Notes: generated by a model not told the origin, from the letters alone. DNA of 47,898 nt from an uncultured SAR324 cluster bacterium (GCA_902513935.1 CABXOR010000006.1:1-47898), one strand, 5' to 3'. Counted from the stretch's first letter, positions 1-9,291 are shown. Translations and numbers: made by a program.

Positions 1-103
1 TTATATGCAGACAACATTAAAGTCTCAATGGCATAAGAGCAAGATCTGCACTCAACAAAACCATCTCATAATTATTTTTATAATTATAGGGACTCGATTT
101 ATA

Positions 104-1354
104 TCAATCTTCCCAACTTTCCAGATACGCTTTTTGTTCCGGAAGCAACTCGTCAATGGAAACGCCAGAACCTTTAAGTTTGAGTCTGGCAACTTCTTCG
201 TCAATTTCATCCGGAACCCGATATACATCTTTGTGCAAATCCTCATGATGAAGCGCCACATATTTCCCGGACAGAGCCTGTAGAGCAAAACTGGTATCCA
301 TGATTTCCGCAGGATGACCGTCGGCACAGGCGATATTTACCAGATTTCCGTCTCCGAGCAGATTAAGCCAGCGTCCGTTAGCCATCAAAAAACCGGTAAT
401 ATTGTGACGCATTTCTTTTTGTTCCACGGATATTTTTAGCAAAGTATCCAAATCGAATTCGATTTTGAAATGTCCGGCATTGGCAAGAATTACTCCGTCC
501 TTCATGCATTCATAATGTTCCTGGCGGATGACATGTTTTCCACCTGTAACGGTCAAAATAATATCACCTTCCAGTACGGCTTGATTCAGGGGCATCACCC
601 GTAATCCGTGCATCATGGCATCGGCTGCCTTTATCGGATCCACTTCACAAACAATCACATTTGCTCCCAAACCCTGAGCTCGTTCAGCACAACCTTTACC
701 ACACCAGCCGTAACCGATAATCACCACCGTTTTCCCGCTGACCACCAAATTTGTGGTTCGCACTACTCCGTCCCAAACTGATTGTCCTGTGCCGTGATAG
801 TTGTCAAACAGATATTTACAGCGGGCGTCGTTGATCAAAACAACTGGAAATTCAAGTACTCCTGCTTTTGCCCTGGCTTTGGCACGCAAAACCCCGGTAG
901 TGGTTTCTTCGCAAGCACCCAGCACTTCCGGAAGCAGTTCCTGACGTTCCGTATGCAGTAATTCAGCAATATCACCCCCATCGTCAATCATAATATTCGG
1001 CCGAACATCGAGTGCCCGGTTCATATACTGCCGCATCTCTTCCGGTGTCGCTCCATAGCGGGCATAAACGTACATTCCTTCCTCGGCCAGTGCAGCCACA
1101 ACGTCGTCCTTAGTTGAATGTGGATTGCTGCCTGTAACCGCCACCTCTGCTCCACCTGCAGCAAAAACCTGTGCTAAATATGCGGTTTTAGCTTCCAGGT
1201 GAATGCAGACCAAAACCCGCAAACCACTGAAATACTTATACTTACGAAAATCGTCTTCAATTTGCCTCAGAATTGGCATGTTGCGTTTGACCCACTCAAT
1301 TTTCTGTTTTCCCTGTCCAGCAAGTTGAGGTTCAGCAACAATGTTTTTTTGCAT
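104..1354 (-). CDS. ahcY: Adenosylhomocysteinase (S-adenosylhomocysteine hydrolase)
   Basis: A cytosolic NAD-dependent enzyme that reversibly splits S-adenosylhomocysteine into adenosine and homocysteine, relieving product inhibition of methyltransferases. The 416 residues read as a complete family member. The substrate and catalytic residues known from the family are visible: the Asp pair at D124-D125, Glu in CEETTTG (149-150), and K180, D184 and N185 in the DARCKYLFDNYHGTGQS stretch. The NAD-binding glycine motif GYGWCGKG lies at 214-221. The protein is of the shorter class and ends in YLESWED rather than the KPxHYRY tail of the longer bacterial/eukaryotic form. It is the last gene of a leftward cluster, 20 bp after the TPR gene. 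The assignment is very secure. Confidence 0.97.
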   Translation of the reverse strand: MQKNIVAEPQLAGQGKQKIEWVKRNMPILRQIEDDFRKYKYFSGLRVLVCIHLEAKTAYLAQVFAAGGAEVAVTGSNPHSTKDDVVAALAEEGMYVYARYGATPEEMRQYMNRALDVRPNIMIDDGGDIAELLHTERQELLPEVLGACEETTTGVLRAKARAKAGVLEFPVVLINDARCKYLFDNYHGTGQSVWDGVVRTTNLVVSGKTVVIIGYGWCGKGCAERAQGLGANVIVCEVDPIKAADAMMHGLRVMPLNQAVLEGDIILTVTGGKHVIRQEHYECMKDGVILANAGHFKIEFDLDTLLKISVEQKEMRHNITGFLMANGRWLNLLGDGNLVNIACADGHPAEIMDTSFALQALSGKYVALHHEDLHKDVYRVPDEIDEEVARLKLKGSGVSIDELLPEQKAYLESWED

Positions 1355-1374
1355 ATTTTGTTTTTCTTTTTTTG

Positions 1375-2679
1375 TTATTCCGTTTCCATTTTTTTTAACA
1401 GTAAACGTGCTCTATGCTGCCAAAAGGGTTCTGAAAAATCTTGACTGACAAATTTTTGCCATGCAGTCCGTGCTTCTTCGTGACGACCCTGCTGAAAATA
1501 TAGTAGTCCCATTATAAAATTGCTGAAAGGATAAAGTCCGGGAAATTCCTGCTGTAACTCTCGTAAATCACGGATTCCACCTTCATATTCATCAAGTCCC
1601 GGACTGTGCTGCTTAAGCGCTGCATATGCTGAAAATGCTAATTCATAACCCCCCTTTTTTAGTTGCGCAATTCCCAAATTCATACGGGCATAATTTAAAC
1701 CCGGTTTGAGGGCCAAAGAGTGAAGACTGCTTTCTATAGAGGAAGAATAATTGCCCAGCAGATAGTAACCCCAACCCAAATTTCCGTACAAATAAGGGTC
1801 TTCACCAAAGCGCAGTGCCATTTCGTATGATTCAACTGAATTCCTGACAGTATCTAAATCATACTTTGCCAAACCATTCGGCTGGAGCTTGTATCCTTTG
1901 TAATAATAGACGGTTCCCAAATCCTGATACAACTGCTCTAACTGTTCTGTTGATTCAGCATAATGCACCCCGTCGTTCAAAGTTGATAGTGCATCTTCAA
2001 ACTCCCTTGCCTCAAAAAAGCCTCTTCCGGTCAAAGCATAATAATCAGTGGGGCCCTTACTAAATTGCGGTTTCCGTGAAAGTTCCAGCCAGCGCTTTAA
2101 TTTTTCACGAATGTCTTCAGACAGTTCATCATTTTGAGTGCCAAATAGATCCTCCAAGGTTCTCTGCAGCATGGGCCATAATTGCTCTGGACCAAACCGC
2201 TGTCTCATTGACCGTGTTACCGGACGTCCTGTGTTCCACCATTCATCCCAGAAAGAAAGTTCCCCGGAAATAGAACGGAAAGTTGTGAATTGGAAAGGTT
2301 CAGGTTCGCGCGGAAAAAAGGTGAAGACAAAGACATACATACAGACGATTAAAAGTATAACTGACCCAATTGTTTGCAAATAATATTTTTTCTGATGACT
2401 GGAAACTGGGACAGTGATAGAGGCGAATTCTGAAGTAATATCTGTAAGCTCACGGGATTTTTTCCAAGCCAGTTCCGCAGCCTGTTTTTTTTCAGAAGAA
2501 TAGAATCGGTTACCCAGACGGTAGAAACTCTCAGCGAGAATTTCAGAGGGGATTGACTTCTTAGTTAACAAATTTTCAGCAGATTCATAATCGCCGGAAG
2601 TTATAATATCTTCTGGAAATGCAGATTCAATAACACTATAGGAGTTCTGAGACATACAGCGTTTAATGATGAGTCTCAT
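1375..2679 (-). CDS. TPR-repeat protein with one transmembrane segment
   Basis: A 434-residue protein of unknown specific function. The N-terminal ~95 residues form a helical region, followed by a single hydrophobic segment at about 101-122 and a large C-terminal part with tetratricopeptide-like helical repeats (for example around NLGWGYYLLGNYSSSIES and MGLLYFQQGRHEEARTAW). This suggests an inner-membrane-anchored scaffold with its TPR part on one side. The start used here overlaps the upstream DUF2062 gene by 17 bp. A second in-frame Met nine codons in (position 2655) would remove the overlap, and neither has an obvious Shine-Dalgarno sequence. The close spacing indicates co-transcription with its neighbours. 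No enzymatic motif was seen. Confidence 0.85.
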   Translation of the reverse strand: MRLIIKRCMSQNSYSVIESAFPEDIITSGDYESAENLLTKKSIPSEILAESFYRLGNRFYSSEKKQAAELAWKKSRELTDITSEFASITVPVSSHQKKYYLQTIGSVILLIVCMYVFVFTFFPREPEPFQFTTFRSISGELSFWDEWWNTGRPVTRSMRQRFGPEQLWPMLQRTLEDLFGTQNDELSEDIREKLKRWLELSRKPQFSKGPTDYYALTGRGFFEAREFEDALSTLNDGVHYAESTEQLEQLYQDLGTVYYYKGYKLQPNGLAKYDLDTVRNSVESYEMALRFGEDPYLYGNLGWGYYLLGNYSSSIESSLHSLALKPGLNYARMNLGIAQLKKGGYELAFSAYAALKQHSPGLDEYEGGIRDLRELQQEFPGLYPFSNFIMGLLYFQQGRHEEARTAWQKFVSQDFSEPFWQHRARLLLKKMETE

Positions 2680-3232
2680 TTTTGGTTTGCCAGTCTTCGT
2701 AGCTCATTCCGGCAATGCGGGCCATACTTTTTCTGTGCGATGTTGCAATACTTTTTGTAAGAAAAAAGCTGATAAAAAATCCTGGAACTGCATAAACAAA
2801 ACCGCCGATAATCATGGGCCAGCCAAGATCAATCAATAAAAAACGTGCACCTTCAACTATTATTTCCCATGTTCCCCCGGTTTCAGAAATTCGTCCAAGT
2901 GTGTCCGCAAAATGATGATATGAAAGGACATTTTTAGTTTCAAGCAACCAATATCCTGTCACTAAAAATAAATAATAAAGAGGCACCATCGTGAGCGGAT
3001 TGGAAATCCAAACCATTGCTACTCCCACCGGCAAATTAAAATGTCTACGGAAAATGTAACGGTAGATACTCCAGATAAAGGCTACCAAATACATTTGAAC
3101 TCCAACAGTTGGAGTTAAACCCAGAAAAACACCAACCGCAACTCCCAAACTCACTTCTGAAACAGGAGCCCTGGAATGTAAAACCGGATTAATTAATTTC
3201 TCTTGAATAATCTTTTCTATTTTTTTCTTCAT
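2663..3232 (-). CDS. DUF2062 family membrane protein
   Basis: A 189-residue integral membrane protein. It shows the pattern of the DUF2062 family: an amphipathic N-terminus, a glycine-rich hydrophobic segment (VGVFLGLTPTVGVQMYLVAF, about 32-51), a conserved-looking stretch around MVWISNPLTMVPLYYL, and a final hydrophobic segment near 135-165 before a basic tail. The biochemical role of the family is not established. The gene starts 1 bp after the stop of the glyoxalase gene and overlaps the TPR gene, so it is the second gene of a leftward operon. Confidence 0.85.
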   Translation of the reverse strand: MKKKIEKIIQEKLINPVLHSRAPVSEVSLGVAVGVFLGLTPTVGVQMYLVAFIWSIYRYIFRRHFNLPVGVAMVWISNPLTMVPLYYLFLVTGYWLLETKNVLSYHHFADTLGRISETGGTWEIIVEGARFLLIDLGWPMIIGGFVYAVPGFFISFFLTKSIATSHRKSMARIAGMSYEDWQTKNETHH

Positions 3233-3233
3233 T

Positions 3234-3653
3234 CTACCACTTCCCCCGGTTCTTCATGGAAGACCAAGGTTCCTGTATAGGTAGAGGGTCACCTTGTTGT
3301 AGTAATTCAATCGATATTTGATCCGGACTGCGGATGAATGCCATTTTTCCGTCCCTTGGAGGACGCAAAATGGTTACACCTTTTTTTTTCAATTTCTCAC
3401 AATAATCATAAATATTTTCCACAGAGTATGCGACATGTCCAAAATTATCTCCACCGCTGTAGGGTTCATTTTGGTCCCAATTGTAGGTTAACTCCAGTTG
3501 AGATTCCTTATCATCTGCTGCCAGAAAAACCAGGGTAAATTTTCCTTCAGGGACTTCCTTGCGTCTCACTTCTTTCATTCCAAGTTTGTCAATGAAAAAA
3601 TCAAGTGTTGAATCAAGATTTTGAACACGGATCATAGTATGTAAATATTTCAT
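3234..3653 (-). CDS. gloA: Lactoylglutathione lyase (glyoxalase I)
   Basis: Glyoxalase I isomerises the hemithioacetal of methylglyoxal and glutathione to S-lactoylglutathione. Counting from the Met at 3653, the protein is 139 residues and the four metal ligands of the bacterial family fall at H5, E54, H73 and E116 (contexts YLHTM, QLELTY, FGHVAY, SIELLQ). This start is chosen over an in-frame ATG six codons upstream because an AAGGA ribosome site sits just before it and because it puts the first ligand at the usual residue 5. It is the first gene of the leftward operon with DUF2062, TPR and ahcY. Residues after about 117 form a short charged tail. Confidence 0.93.
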   Translation of the reverse strand: MKYLHTMIRVQNLDSTLDFFIDKLGMKEVRRKEVPEGKFTLVFLAADDKESQLELTYNWDQNEPYSGGDNFGHVAYSVENIYDYCEKLKKKGVTILRPPRDGKMAFIRSPDQISIELLQQGDPLPIQEPWSSMKNRGKW

Positions 3654-3702
3654 TTTTTCCTTTCTTATCATTAAAACTGAACGTTGAAAAAGCCCAAAAA
3701 TG

Positions 3703-3816
3703 TGTCATTTCGAGTGGAGAAAGAAATCCTGTATAATCTACTGCACTAATATTATATAATTTTTTCCTTTGGTCGAAATCAAAATATTAGGATTTCACCC
3801 TTTTCACTAGACCATC
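3703..3816 (+). repeat. Dispersed intergenic repeat, copy 1
   Basis: This roughly 114-bp stretch resembles the one at 4833-4942 along its length. Both begin TGTCAYTTCGAGTG, share CTRCACTWATATYAT in the middle, have GTYGAAAT further on and end with a CTAGACCRT block. The TTTCGA near the start and TCGAAAT near position 3775 are complementary, so a hairpin is possible. The two copies are in the same orientation and flank the prepilin pseudogenes. The alignment was made by eye and no percent identity was computed. Confidence 0.55.
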
Positions 3817-3852
3817 ATTTAAGATTCACCAGACAAACTGGTATAAAACGGT

Positions 3853-4335
3853 TTATTGTTCCGGTGAGTCAATTATTACTTGAACCGATACCTTTATGCA
3901 AGTTTGAGGTGGAGCTTGAGCTATTTCAAATTTAAGACCATAAATGGATTTAATCAATGTTGGGTAAGCAACATTTCTTGATTTTAGGTAGAGTACTTTT
4001 GTTTCCGGATCATAACGATAAGCGATTTTTTCACATGTATCTGCAACGTCTCCGTCCCTGTTGTGGTCTGCTTTGAAGACAAGCGAATGGGTAGAAATTT
4101 CAACAGCAATTTCACTCCCGGAACTAAGGGCATAACCGGCTTGAATCAGCTCTGATTTAAGTAACAGTAGGAAACGTTGAAGTCACCCCGCAACACTGCT
4201 TTCTGCTGTTCCAGAACCGCGATTCGATGAAATTCAAGTAAAGGCCGTTGTGTTGCGATTGCTAGAAACAAGCATCACTTCAATTAAAGGATAAGCGGAA
4301 TTGTCTTCAAGGCTACCTTGACGCTTTTTCATCAT
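3853..4335 (-). pseudogene. Decayed prepilin-like gene (second of a pair)
   Basis: Reading leftward from the ATG at 4335, the frame begins MMKKRQG and reaches a prepilin-like PLIEVMLV (compare the type IV pilin consensus F-T-L-I-E-V-M). It then runs into in-frame TGA codons. A better pilin-like reading continues in another frame (LLEFHRIAVLEQQKAVLRG), and the C-terminal ~105 codons return to the first frame, open down to the TAA at 3853-3855. That tail includes KSELIQAGYALSSGS and ADHNRDGD, typical of minor pilins of the PilW/GspJ kind. The start overlaps the end of the upstream prepilin remnant in an ATGA arrangement, as in intact minor-pilin operons. Paired frameshifts make a functional product unlikely. 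Confidence 0.6.
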
Positions 4336-4668
4336 TGTGTTTTCAGCGCTGTTTGCCACTGCACCAGTACTTTTGGAGCCGCATCACTTGTTTTTGTGTA
4401 ATTAGGTTTGGATTCACTTGTTTGACCTGCCAATGCAGTTAGGCGTTCTTATCTGACAAAGAAATATTTTCCTGGTAATTTCCTACATTTAATATGCTAT
4501 TCAACTTTGCCAGAGTCCACTCATCCAAATGGGAGGCTAGTTAATTTTTGAGCGTTTTGAGTTGTATTTGCTCAAATGTCTGTTCTGTTATTTGGAAAAT
4601 ACTGCCACTAAAATCAGCAGCATCGCATTTGCAAACATCACCTCAACCAGCGTAAATCCATGTTTCAT
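4332..4668 (-). pseudogene. Decayed prepilin-like gene (first of a pair)
   Basis: From the ATG at 4668 the minus strand encodes MKHGFTLVEVMFANAMLLIL, a clear type IV prepilin N-terminus: a short basic leader, the peptidase site after Gly, Glu at +5 and a hydrophobic helix. The frame stops at a TAA 27 codons in. Pilin-like sequence continues in other frames (ITEQTFEQIQLKTL, then LDEWTLAKLNSILNV, then LTALAGQTSESKPNY) with another internal TAA, ending at a TGA that overlaps the next prepilin's ATG. At least two frame changes and one further stop indicate a pseudogene. No other pilus genes are nearby, so this is probably a relic. Confidence 0.65.
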
Positions 4669-4788
4669 CCTAATTCTATATCTTTCAAAATGATTTTTTG
4701 CTTTTACTACTCTTATATGTCAAACTTGCCTAAGATGATTACTATGATCTGATGATTACATAAAAAGTACAGAATCATAAAAATTATT

Positions 4789-4816
4789 ACCACAGAGTCA
4801 CAGAATCCACAGAGAA
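4789..4816 (+). repeat. Short CACAGAG-type intergenic repeat
   Basis: This 28-bp stretch holds three near-copies of a 9-10 bp unit of the form CACAGAG/CACAGAA in tandem (ACCACAGAGT, CACAGAATC, CACAGAGAA). A similar motif is often seen between genes in environmental bacterial genomes. It has no obvious coding role and lies just before the second copy of the larger repeat. Confidence 0.4.
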
Positions 4817-4832
4817 TAATTAATAAAAACTT

Positions 4833-4942
4833 TGTCACTTCGAGTGAGGCGAGAGCTCTTGCAAAAGCGACTACACTTATATCATTCAGCTCTTACAGTT
4901 GAAATGACTGAGTGTATCTCAGACTTTTTGCTAGACCGTTAT
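4833..4942 (+). repeat. Dispersed intergenic repeat, copy 2
   Basis: Second copy of the element at 3703-3816, same orientation. It starts TGTCACTTCGAGTG, has CTACACTTATATCAT in its middle, GTTGAAATGAC as the complement of its start, and ends TTTTTGCTAGACCGT. It sits 48 bp upstream of the ATPase start codon, so it may overlap that gene's promoter region. Confidence 0.55.
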
Positions 4943-4989
4943 GAAAATCTGTATAATATTTCCCCAAACTTTTCCAAGAGAGTCAATCA

Positions 4990-7659
4990 ATGAGATTTAG
5001 TTATCCAGGACTAAGCGACAATGCGGTTTCTGAATCCAGAAATATTTACGGTGCGAATGTTGTTACAACGCAGGAAGCAGAGGGATTTTTTGATAAACTG
5101 CGAACCAACCTAAAAGATCCGATCATTGTCATTTTGATTGTTGCCCTGGCAGTAACGGTTTTTTTGGCCGCCATTGGATTTGCTCCGTGGTATGAAGGAC
5201 TAGGAATTGCGTTTGCTGTGGTGATGGCAACCTTGATCGCCACCTGGTCTGAATACAGTAACGAAAATGAATTTCAGCGTTTGCTTGAGGAAGCTTCAAA
5301 GGTAAAAGTAAAAGTCTTCCGTAACAGTACACTGATTGAAATATTAATTGACGATCTGGTAGTCAACGATTTGATTCTTCTGCAGCCTGGAGACACAGTA
5401 CCCGCAGATGGCTATTTGCTCACTGGAGAAATTGAATTGAATGAATCTGCACTCACGGGTGAATCTGAAACAGTAAAAAAAACAGGTGCTGATGATGAAA
5501 AACATTCTGAGGCAGAAGAGAAGTATGAAATGTTACGTGCTGCCCTGGTGGTGGACGGTGAAGCTGTAATGAAAGTTTTGGAGATTGGAGACAAAACAAA
5601 GTATGGTGCAACACTCAAAGAATTGACCTCAGCGGAAACCAGACCCTCTCCACTGCAGGAAAAACTTGCAACTCTTGGCCGGCAAATCAGTCATTTTGGT
5701 TATGTTGGAGCGCTGTTTATCGCCTTTTCATTCATGTTTAATCATATTTTTCTGGAAGGCGGAGGATGGGAAATCTATTTCAGCAAACCTCCCCCTGAAA
5801 TAATTTATAATATAGTGACAGCTATTATTTTAGCAATCATCATTATTGTCGTAGCTGTTCCAGAAGGGTTGCCAATGATGATTGCAGTCGTGCTTTCGAT
5901 GAATATGCACAAGCTTCTCAAAGCGAAAGTTCTGGTGCGGAAACTTCTCGGCATTGAAACATCCGGAAGCCTGACAATCCTGTTTACCGACAAAACAGGA
6001 ACACTGACTCAAGGTAAATTAATAGTTTCAGAGCTCCTTCTGGGTAATGCTGAACATTTACAATCTTACAAAGAAATTCCCGAAAATTTGCGTGAAACCG
6101 TGTCCTTTGCCCTGCGAAACAATACCCCGGCTTTGATTGATACTGGAGATCCGGAAAACCCGAAAATCGTTGGCGCTAATCCAACAGGACAAGCTTTATT
6201 GCGTTTCCTCGGCGTAGATTTAGACAAGCAGGATGATGTAAAAGTAAAGGTAAATATTCCTTTTAACAGTGCTTATAAATTTTCAGCTACACAGGTTGAA
6301 GGTTCGCAAAATTTAACTATGGTCAAGGGGGCCGCAGAAATCGTGCTCGCCGGATGTACACATTATTTGGATGTGGACGGTAACAAGGTCGAACTGGATT
6401 CCGAAAAACTCAAAGAAGAAATGCTGGGACTTTCCGAACGCGCAATGCGGCTCATTGGACTGGCTGTTTCAAATCAAGATTTGGGTGAGGAAAATGTTCT
6501 TCCTTCCGATTTGACTTTAGTGGGAATCTTCGGCCTGCGTGACGAAATGCGGAAGGAATCAAAGACAGCAGTGGAGACAGTCCGGCGAGCTGGAATACAG
6601 GTAGTAATGATTACCGGCGATGCAAAAGATACTGCTCAAGCGATTGCCAGAGAAGTCGGAATTCTAGAAAAAGAACAAGCGCTTGTTCTTACTTCCAAAG
6701 AACTTGGCGAAATTTCTGATGAAGAGTTAATAAAAATACTCCCGGATATGAGGGTCGTTGCACGTGCACTTCCCGCGGATAAAAACCGTTTGGTTAAATT
6801 GGCAAAATCCATGAACTGGGTGGTCGGCATGACCGGAGATGGAGTCAATGATGCACCAGCGGTAAAAAACGCAGACGTTGGTTTCTCAATGGGAGATGGA
6901 ACTGACATGACAAAAGAATCAAGCGATATCGTCATTCTTGATAATAATTTTATCTCACTTACAAATGCAGTTCGTTATGGGCGGACACTATTAAAATCAA
7001 TTAGAAAATTTTTAATTTTTCAATTGACCGTCAACGTTGCCGCCATTTTAGTGGCTTTTTTGGGACCATTTTTTGGTATTGATTTACCGCTGACCATGAC
7101 TCAACTTTTGTGGGTCAACATTGTGATGGACACCCTGGCAGCATTTGCCTTTTCAGGTGAAGCGGCTCTCAAACGTTACATGAACGAAAAACCGATACCA
7201 AAAGATGAATCACTCATTTCCGGAGACATGTGGTCGGCAATCCTGATTGACGGAATTTTCATGGCATCAATCAGTCTCTATTTTCTCACTTCTGATTTTG
7301 TTGCCGGATTATTCGTCTGCGATGCGGTACGCTGTCCGGATCCTGAGCTCAATCTTGTACTTCTCACCGGTTTCTTCGGTTTCTTTGTCTTTATAAATAA
7401 CTTCAATAAATTTAACGCCCGAACCGAAGGACTAAATCTTTTTGAACACATCACCGAAAATCGCAATTTTTTGGTTGTGGTGATTCTTATTTTCTTCCTT
7501 CAAACATCATTTACTTATTTCGGAGGAGAAGTTTTGCGTACAGTCGGCTTGACTTTGGAGGAGTGGTTTTACGTGCTAGCCTTTGCTATTACAATCATAC
7601 CACTGGACCTTTCACGTAAATTACTGCGCAACTTGTTTGTCGGCAATCCGGTGGTTTAA
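4990..7659 (+). CDS. Calcium-transporting type P-type ATPase (P2-type)
   Basis: An 889-residue ATP-driven cation pump of the inner membrane, most like plasma-membrane-type Ca2+ ATPases (P2B). The actuator motif TGES is at 156-159. The membrane ion-site motif PEGLP (in VAVPEGLPMM) precedes the phosphorylation loop, where D334 of DKTGTLT is the phospho-acceptor. The hinge TGDGVNDAP starts at T615. Two N-terminal membrane helices, a pair before DKTG and about six C-terminal helices match the family layout. Substrate choice between Ca2+ and Mn2+ cannot be proven from sequence. The start codon follows a weak GAGAG site, and the gene appears to be transcribed alone or with pcm. Confidence 0.93.
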   Translation: MRFSYPGLSDNAVSESRNIYGANVVTTQEAEGFFDKLRTNLKDPIIVILIVALAVTVFLAAIGFAPWYEGLGIAFAVVMATLIATWSEYSNENEFQRLLEEASKVKVKVFRNSTLIEILIDDLVVNDLILLQPGDTVPADGYLLTGEIELNESALTGESETVKKTGADDEKHSEAEEKYEMLRAALVVDGEAVMKVLEIGDKTKYGATLKELTSAETRPSPLQEKLATLGRQISHFGYVGALFIAFSFMFNHIFLEGGGWEIYFSKPPPEIIYNIVTAIILAIIIIVVAVPEGLPMMIAVVLSMNMHKLLKAKVLVRKLLGIETSGSLTILFTDKTGTLTQGKLIVSELLLGNAEHLQSYKEIPENLRETVSFALRNNTPALIDTGDPENPKIVGANPTGQALLRFLGVDLDKQDDVKVKVNIPFNSAYKFSATQVEGSQNLTMVKGAAEIVLAGCTHYLDVDGNKVELDSEKLKEEMLGLSERAMRLIGLAVSNQDLGEENVLPSDLTLVGIFGLRDEMRKESKTAVETVRRAGIQVVMITGDAKDTAQAIAREVGILEKEQALVLTSKELGEISDEELIKILPDMRVVARALPADKNRLVKLAKSMNWVVGMTGDGVNDAPAVKNADVGFSMGDGTDMTKESSDIVILDNNFISLTNAVRYGRTLLKSIRKFLIFQLTVNVAAILVAFLGPFFGIDLPLTMTQLLWVNIVMDTLAAFAFSGEAALKRYMNEKPIPKDESLISGDMWSAILIDGIFMASISLYFLTSDFVAGLFVCDAVRCPDPELNLVLLTGFFGFFVFINNFNKFNARTEGLNLFEHITENRNFLVVVILIFFLQTSFTYFGGEVLRTVGLTLEEWFYVLAFAITIIPLDLSRKLLRNLFVGNPVV

Positions 7660-7774
7660 AGAAAGTCCGCTTTAGCCAGAATGGATTGATTATCGCCTGT
7701 TTCTAAAAATTTTGATTCAGACACCGGGATGCTCGATGATCGAATACTCATACCTTTTGTGATTCGGTTTGGAA

Positions 7775-8437
7775 ATGGCAGTTTTCTTAGAAAAGACCGA
7801 ACAAAAACTAAACACTGATCTCGAACAAGAGAAACAGCGCCTGTACGCTTACTGGAAAAACAGCCGGATGATTAGTAATGATTCGGTACTGGATGCCTTT
7901 CTGGAGGTGCCGCGGGAACTGTTCGTCGAACGTTCTTTTCGGGATGAGTCCTATGCAGATCACCCTCTGCCGATTTTCTGCGGACAAACCATTTCCCAAC
8001 CAACCACTGTCATTCTGATGCTCCAGTTACTGGATGTACTTCCAGGACAGCGTGTTCTCGAAATTGGTACGGGAAGCGGATACAACGCGGCCCTGCTCGC
8101 CAAGCTGGCAGGAACGGTCGTAACGGTGGAGCGGCACGAGAAACTTGCGGAACTGGCTCGTGAAAATTTAAAACTGGCCGGTCTGGAAAATGTCGTAGTC
8201 ATTGCGGGTGACGGGAAAAAGGGCTGCGCTAGGCTTGCACCTTATGACAGAATAATAGTAACTGCGGCTGCTTATCAAGTTCCACCGCAACTGAAAGATC
8301 AGCTTGCCGTTGGAGGATTCCTCGTTGCTCCAGTTGGTGCTACGCACGGCTGCGAGATGATCAAGTTATGTAAAACCTCCCCGGAACATTTTCAAACCAG
8401 CTCTCACGGCCTTTTTTCCTTTGTCCCCCTGATATAA
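7775..8437 (+). CDS. pcm: Protein-L-isoaspartate O-methyltransferase
   Basis: A SAM-dependent cytosolic repair enzyme that methylates L-isoaspartyl residues in aged proteins. The family signature GQTISQP (near residue 70) and the SAM-binding motif VLEIGTGSGYN (near 93) are clear, followed by an acidic residue after the second strand (TVERHEKL), GDG, and PYDRIIVTAA. The length of 220 residues is normal. An in-frame TTG two codons upstream (7769) is an alternative start. ATG 7775 is preferred by default, because neither has a well-spaced ribosome site. It follows the ATPase by about 110 bp. Its pairing with ahcY elsewhere in the window is only thematic (methyl metabolism). Confidence 0.93.
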   Translation: MAVFLEKTEQKLNTDLEQEKQRLYAYWKNSRMISNDSVLDAFLEVPRELFVERSFRDESYADHPLPIFCGQTISQPTTVILMLQLLDVLPGQRVLEIGTGSGYNAALLAKLAGTVVTVERHEKLAELARENLKLAGLENVVVIAGDGKKGCARLAPYDRIIVTAAAYQVPPQLKDQLAVGGFLVAPVGATHGCEMIKLCKTSPEHFQTSSHGLFSFVPLI

Positions 8438-8517
8438 AAATTCTGATCTCCAGAATGCCTTTTTCTACAATTGATTTGAAAAAGATATGTATTTCAGTAA
8501 AGAGATGATAATTTATT

Positions 8518-8545
8518 TTGACAAGCTTCAAAATAATTGTAAAAT
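8518..8545 (+). promoter_or_regulatory. Candidate sigma-70 promoter for the apr-qmo-sat genes
   Basis: A perfect -35 hexamer TTGACA (8518-8523) is followed after 16 bp by TAAAAT (8540-8545), five of six matches to the -10 consensus. It lies in the AT-rich gap between pcm and aprB and would leave a leader of about 295 nt before aprB. The leader shows no riboswitch that I recognise. The prediction rests on consensus matching only. Confidence 0.4.
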
Positions 8546-8847
8546 GTAAGTGTGAGAATGACTTTTAGAACATAAATATTGATTTTGTTTTGGTCAACAA
8601 AACTTTATATTTTTAAAAAATATGGAGTATTTGTAATTTAATCATTAATGCTATAGATCTGGTCTGATTTAATTTTAATTGAAGGAATCTTTTATATTGA
8701 ATTATTGAGAATGATTAATGGATTTTAAGTAAACTTTTTCCCAAGTTTTGATCAACTGTATTAATAAATAAGAAAAAACACAGTACATTTAACAAATTTT
8801 TAACGTACTTTATAACAATCAAATTTGAATCCACATAGAGATTAATA

Positions 8848-9291
8848 ATGCCAAGCTTTGTAATCACTGAAAAATGCGACGGTTGTCAAGGTCAGGACAA
8901 AACTGCGTGTATGTATATTTGCCCTCATGATCTGATGACTTTGAATAAAGACACAAGAAAAGCAGTCAACCAGGAACCTCAACAGTGTTGGGAATGTTAC
9001 AGCTGTGTCAAAATTTGCCCTCAACAGGCGATTGAAATTCGCTGTTATGCCGACTTCGCTCCTCTGGGAGGATCTGTCATACCATTGCCTGGATCAGACA
9101 GCATTATGTGGACAGTAAAATTCAGAAACGGAACTATAAAACGTTTTAAATTTCCTACCAGAACTGTAAACCCTGGAGAGGTTGATATTTTTGCAGGTGA
9201 AGGGACCGCTGAGGCAGACTTATCAAAGATCAAAGATCAGGGATTTTTCACTCACCAGGCAAAAGGGAGTCAACTTCCCGTTCCTGCTTAA
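8848..9291 (+). CDS. aprB: Adenylylsulfate (APS) reductase, beta subunit
   Basis: Iron-sulfur subunit of cytoplasmic APS reductase, which in sulfur oxidisers runs in reverse, joining sulfite and AMP to form APS. The 147 residues hold two [4Fe-4S] ligand sets: C10, C13, C21, C25 and C47, C50, C53, C57. The spacing C-x2-C-x7-C-x3-C in the first set is the AprB hallmark. The C-terminal half (IMWTVKFRNGTIKRFKFP and on) is the extension that wraps around AprA. aprA follows after 38 bp. The electrons go on to QmoABC encoded downstream. Confidence 0.97.
   Translation: MPSFVITEKCDGCQGQDKTACMYICPHDLMTLNKDTRKAVNQEPQQCWECYSCVKICPQQAIEIRCYADFAPLGGSVIPLPGSDSIMWTVKFRNGTIKRFKFPTRTVNPGEVDIFAGEGTAEADLSKIKDQGFFTHQAKGSQLPVPA

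Noticed and set aside
68..87. AT-only palindromic hairpin downstream of ahcY as a terminator
   Set aside because: The 8-bp stem contains no G or C and has no T-run after it on the minus strand, so it would be too weak.
3853..4335. Two in-frame TGA codons in the prepilin remnant read as glycine or selenocysteine, as in an altered genetic code
   Set aside because: The better pilin-like sequence between them lies in another frame, so these are frameshifts. Other genes in the window have no internal TGA and many use TGA as a normal stop.
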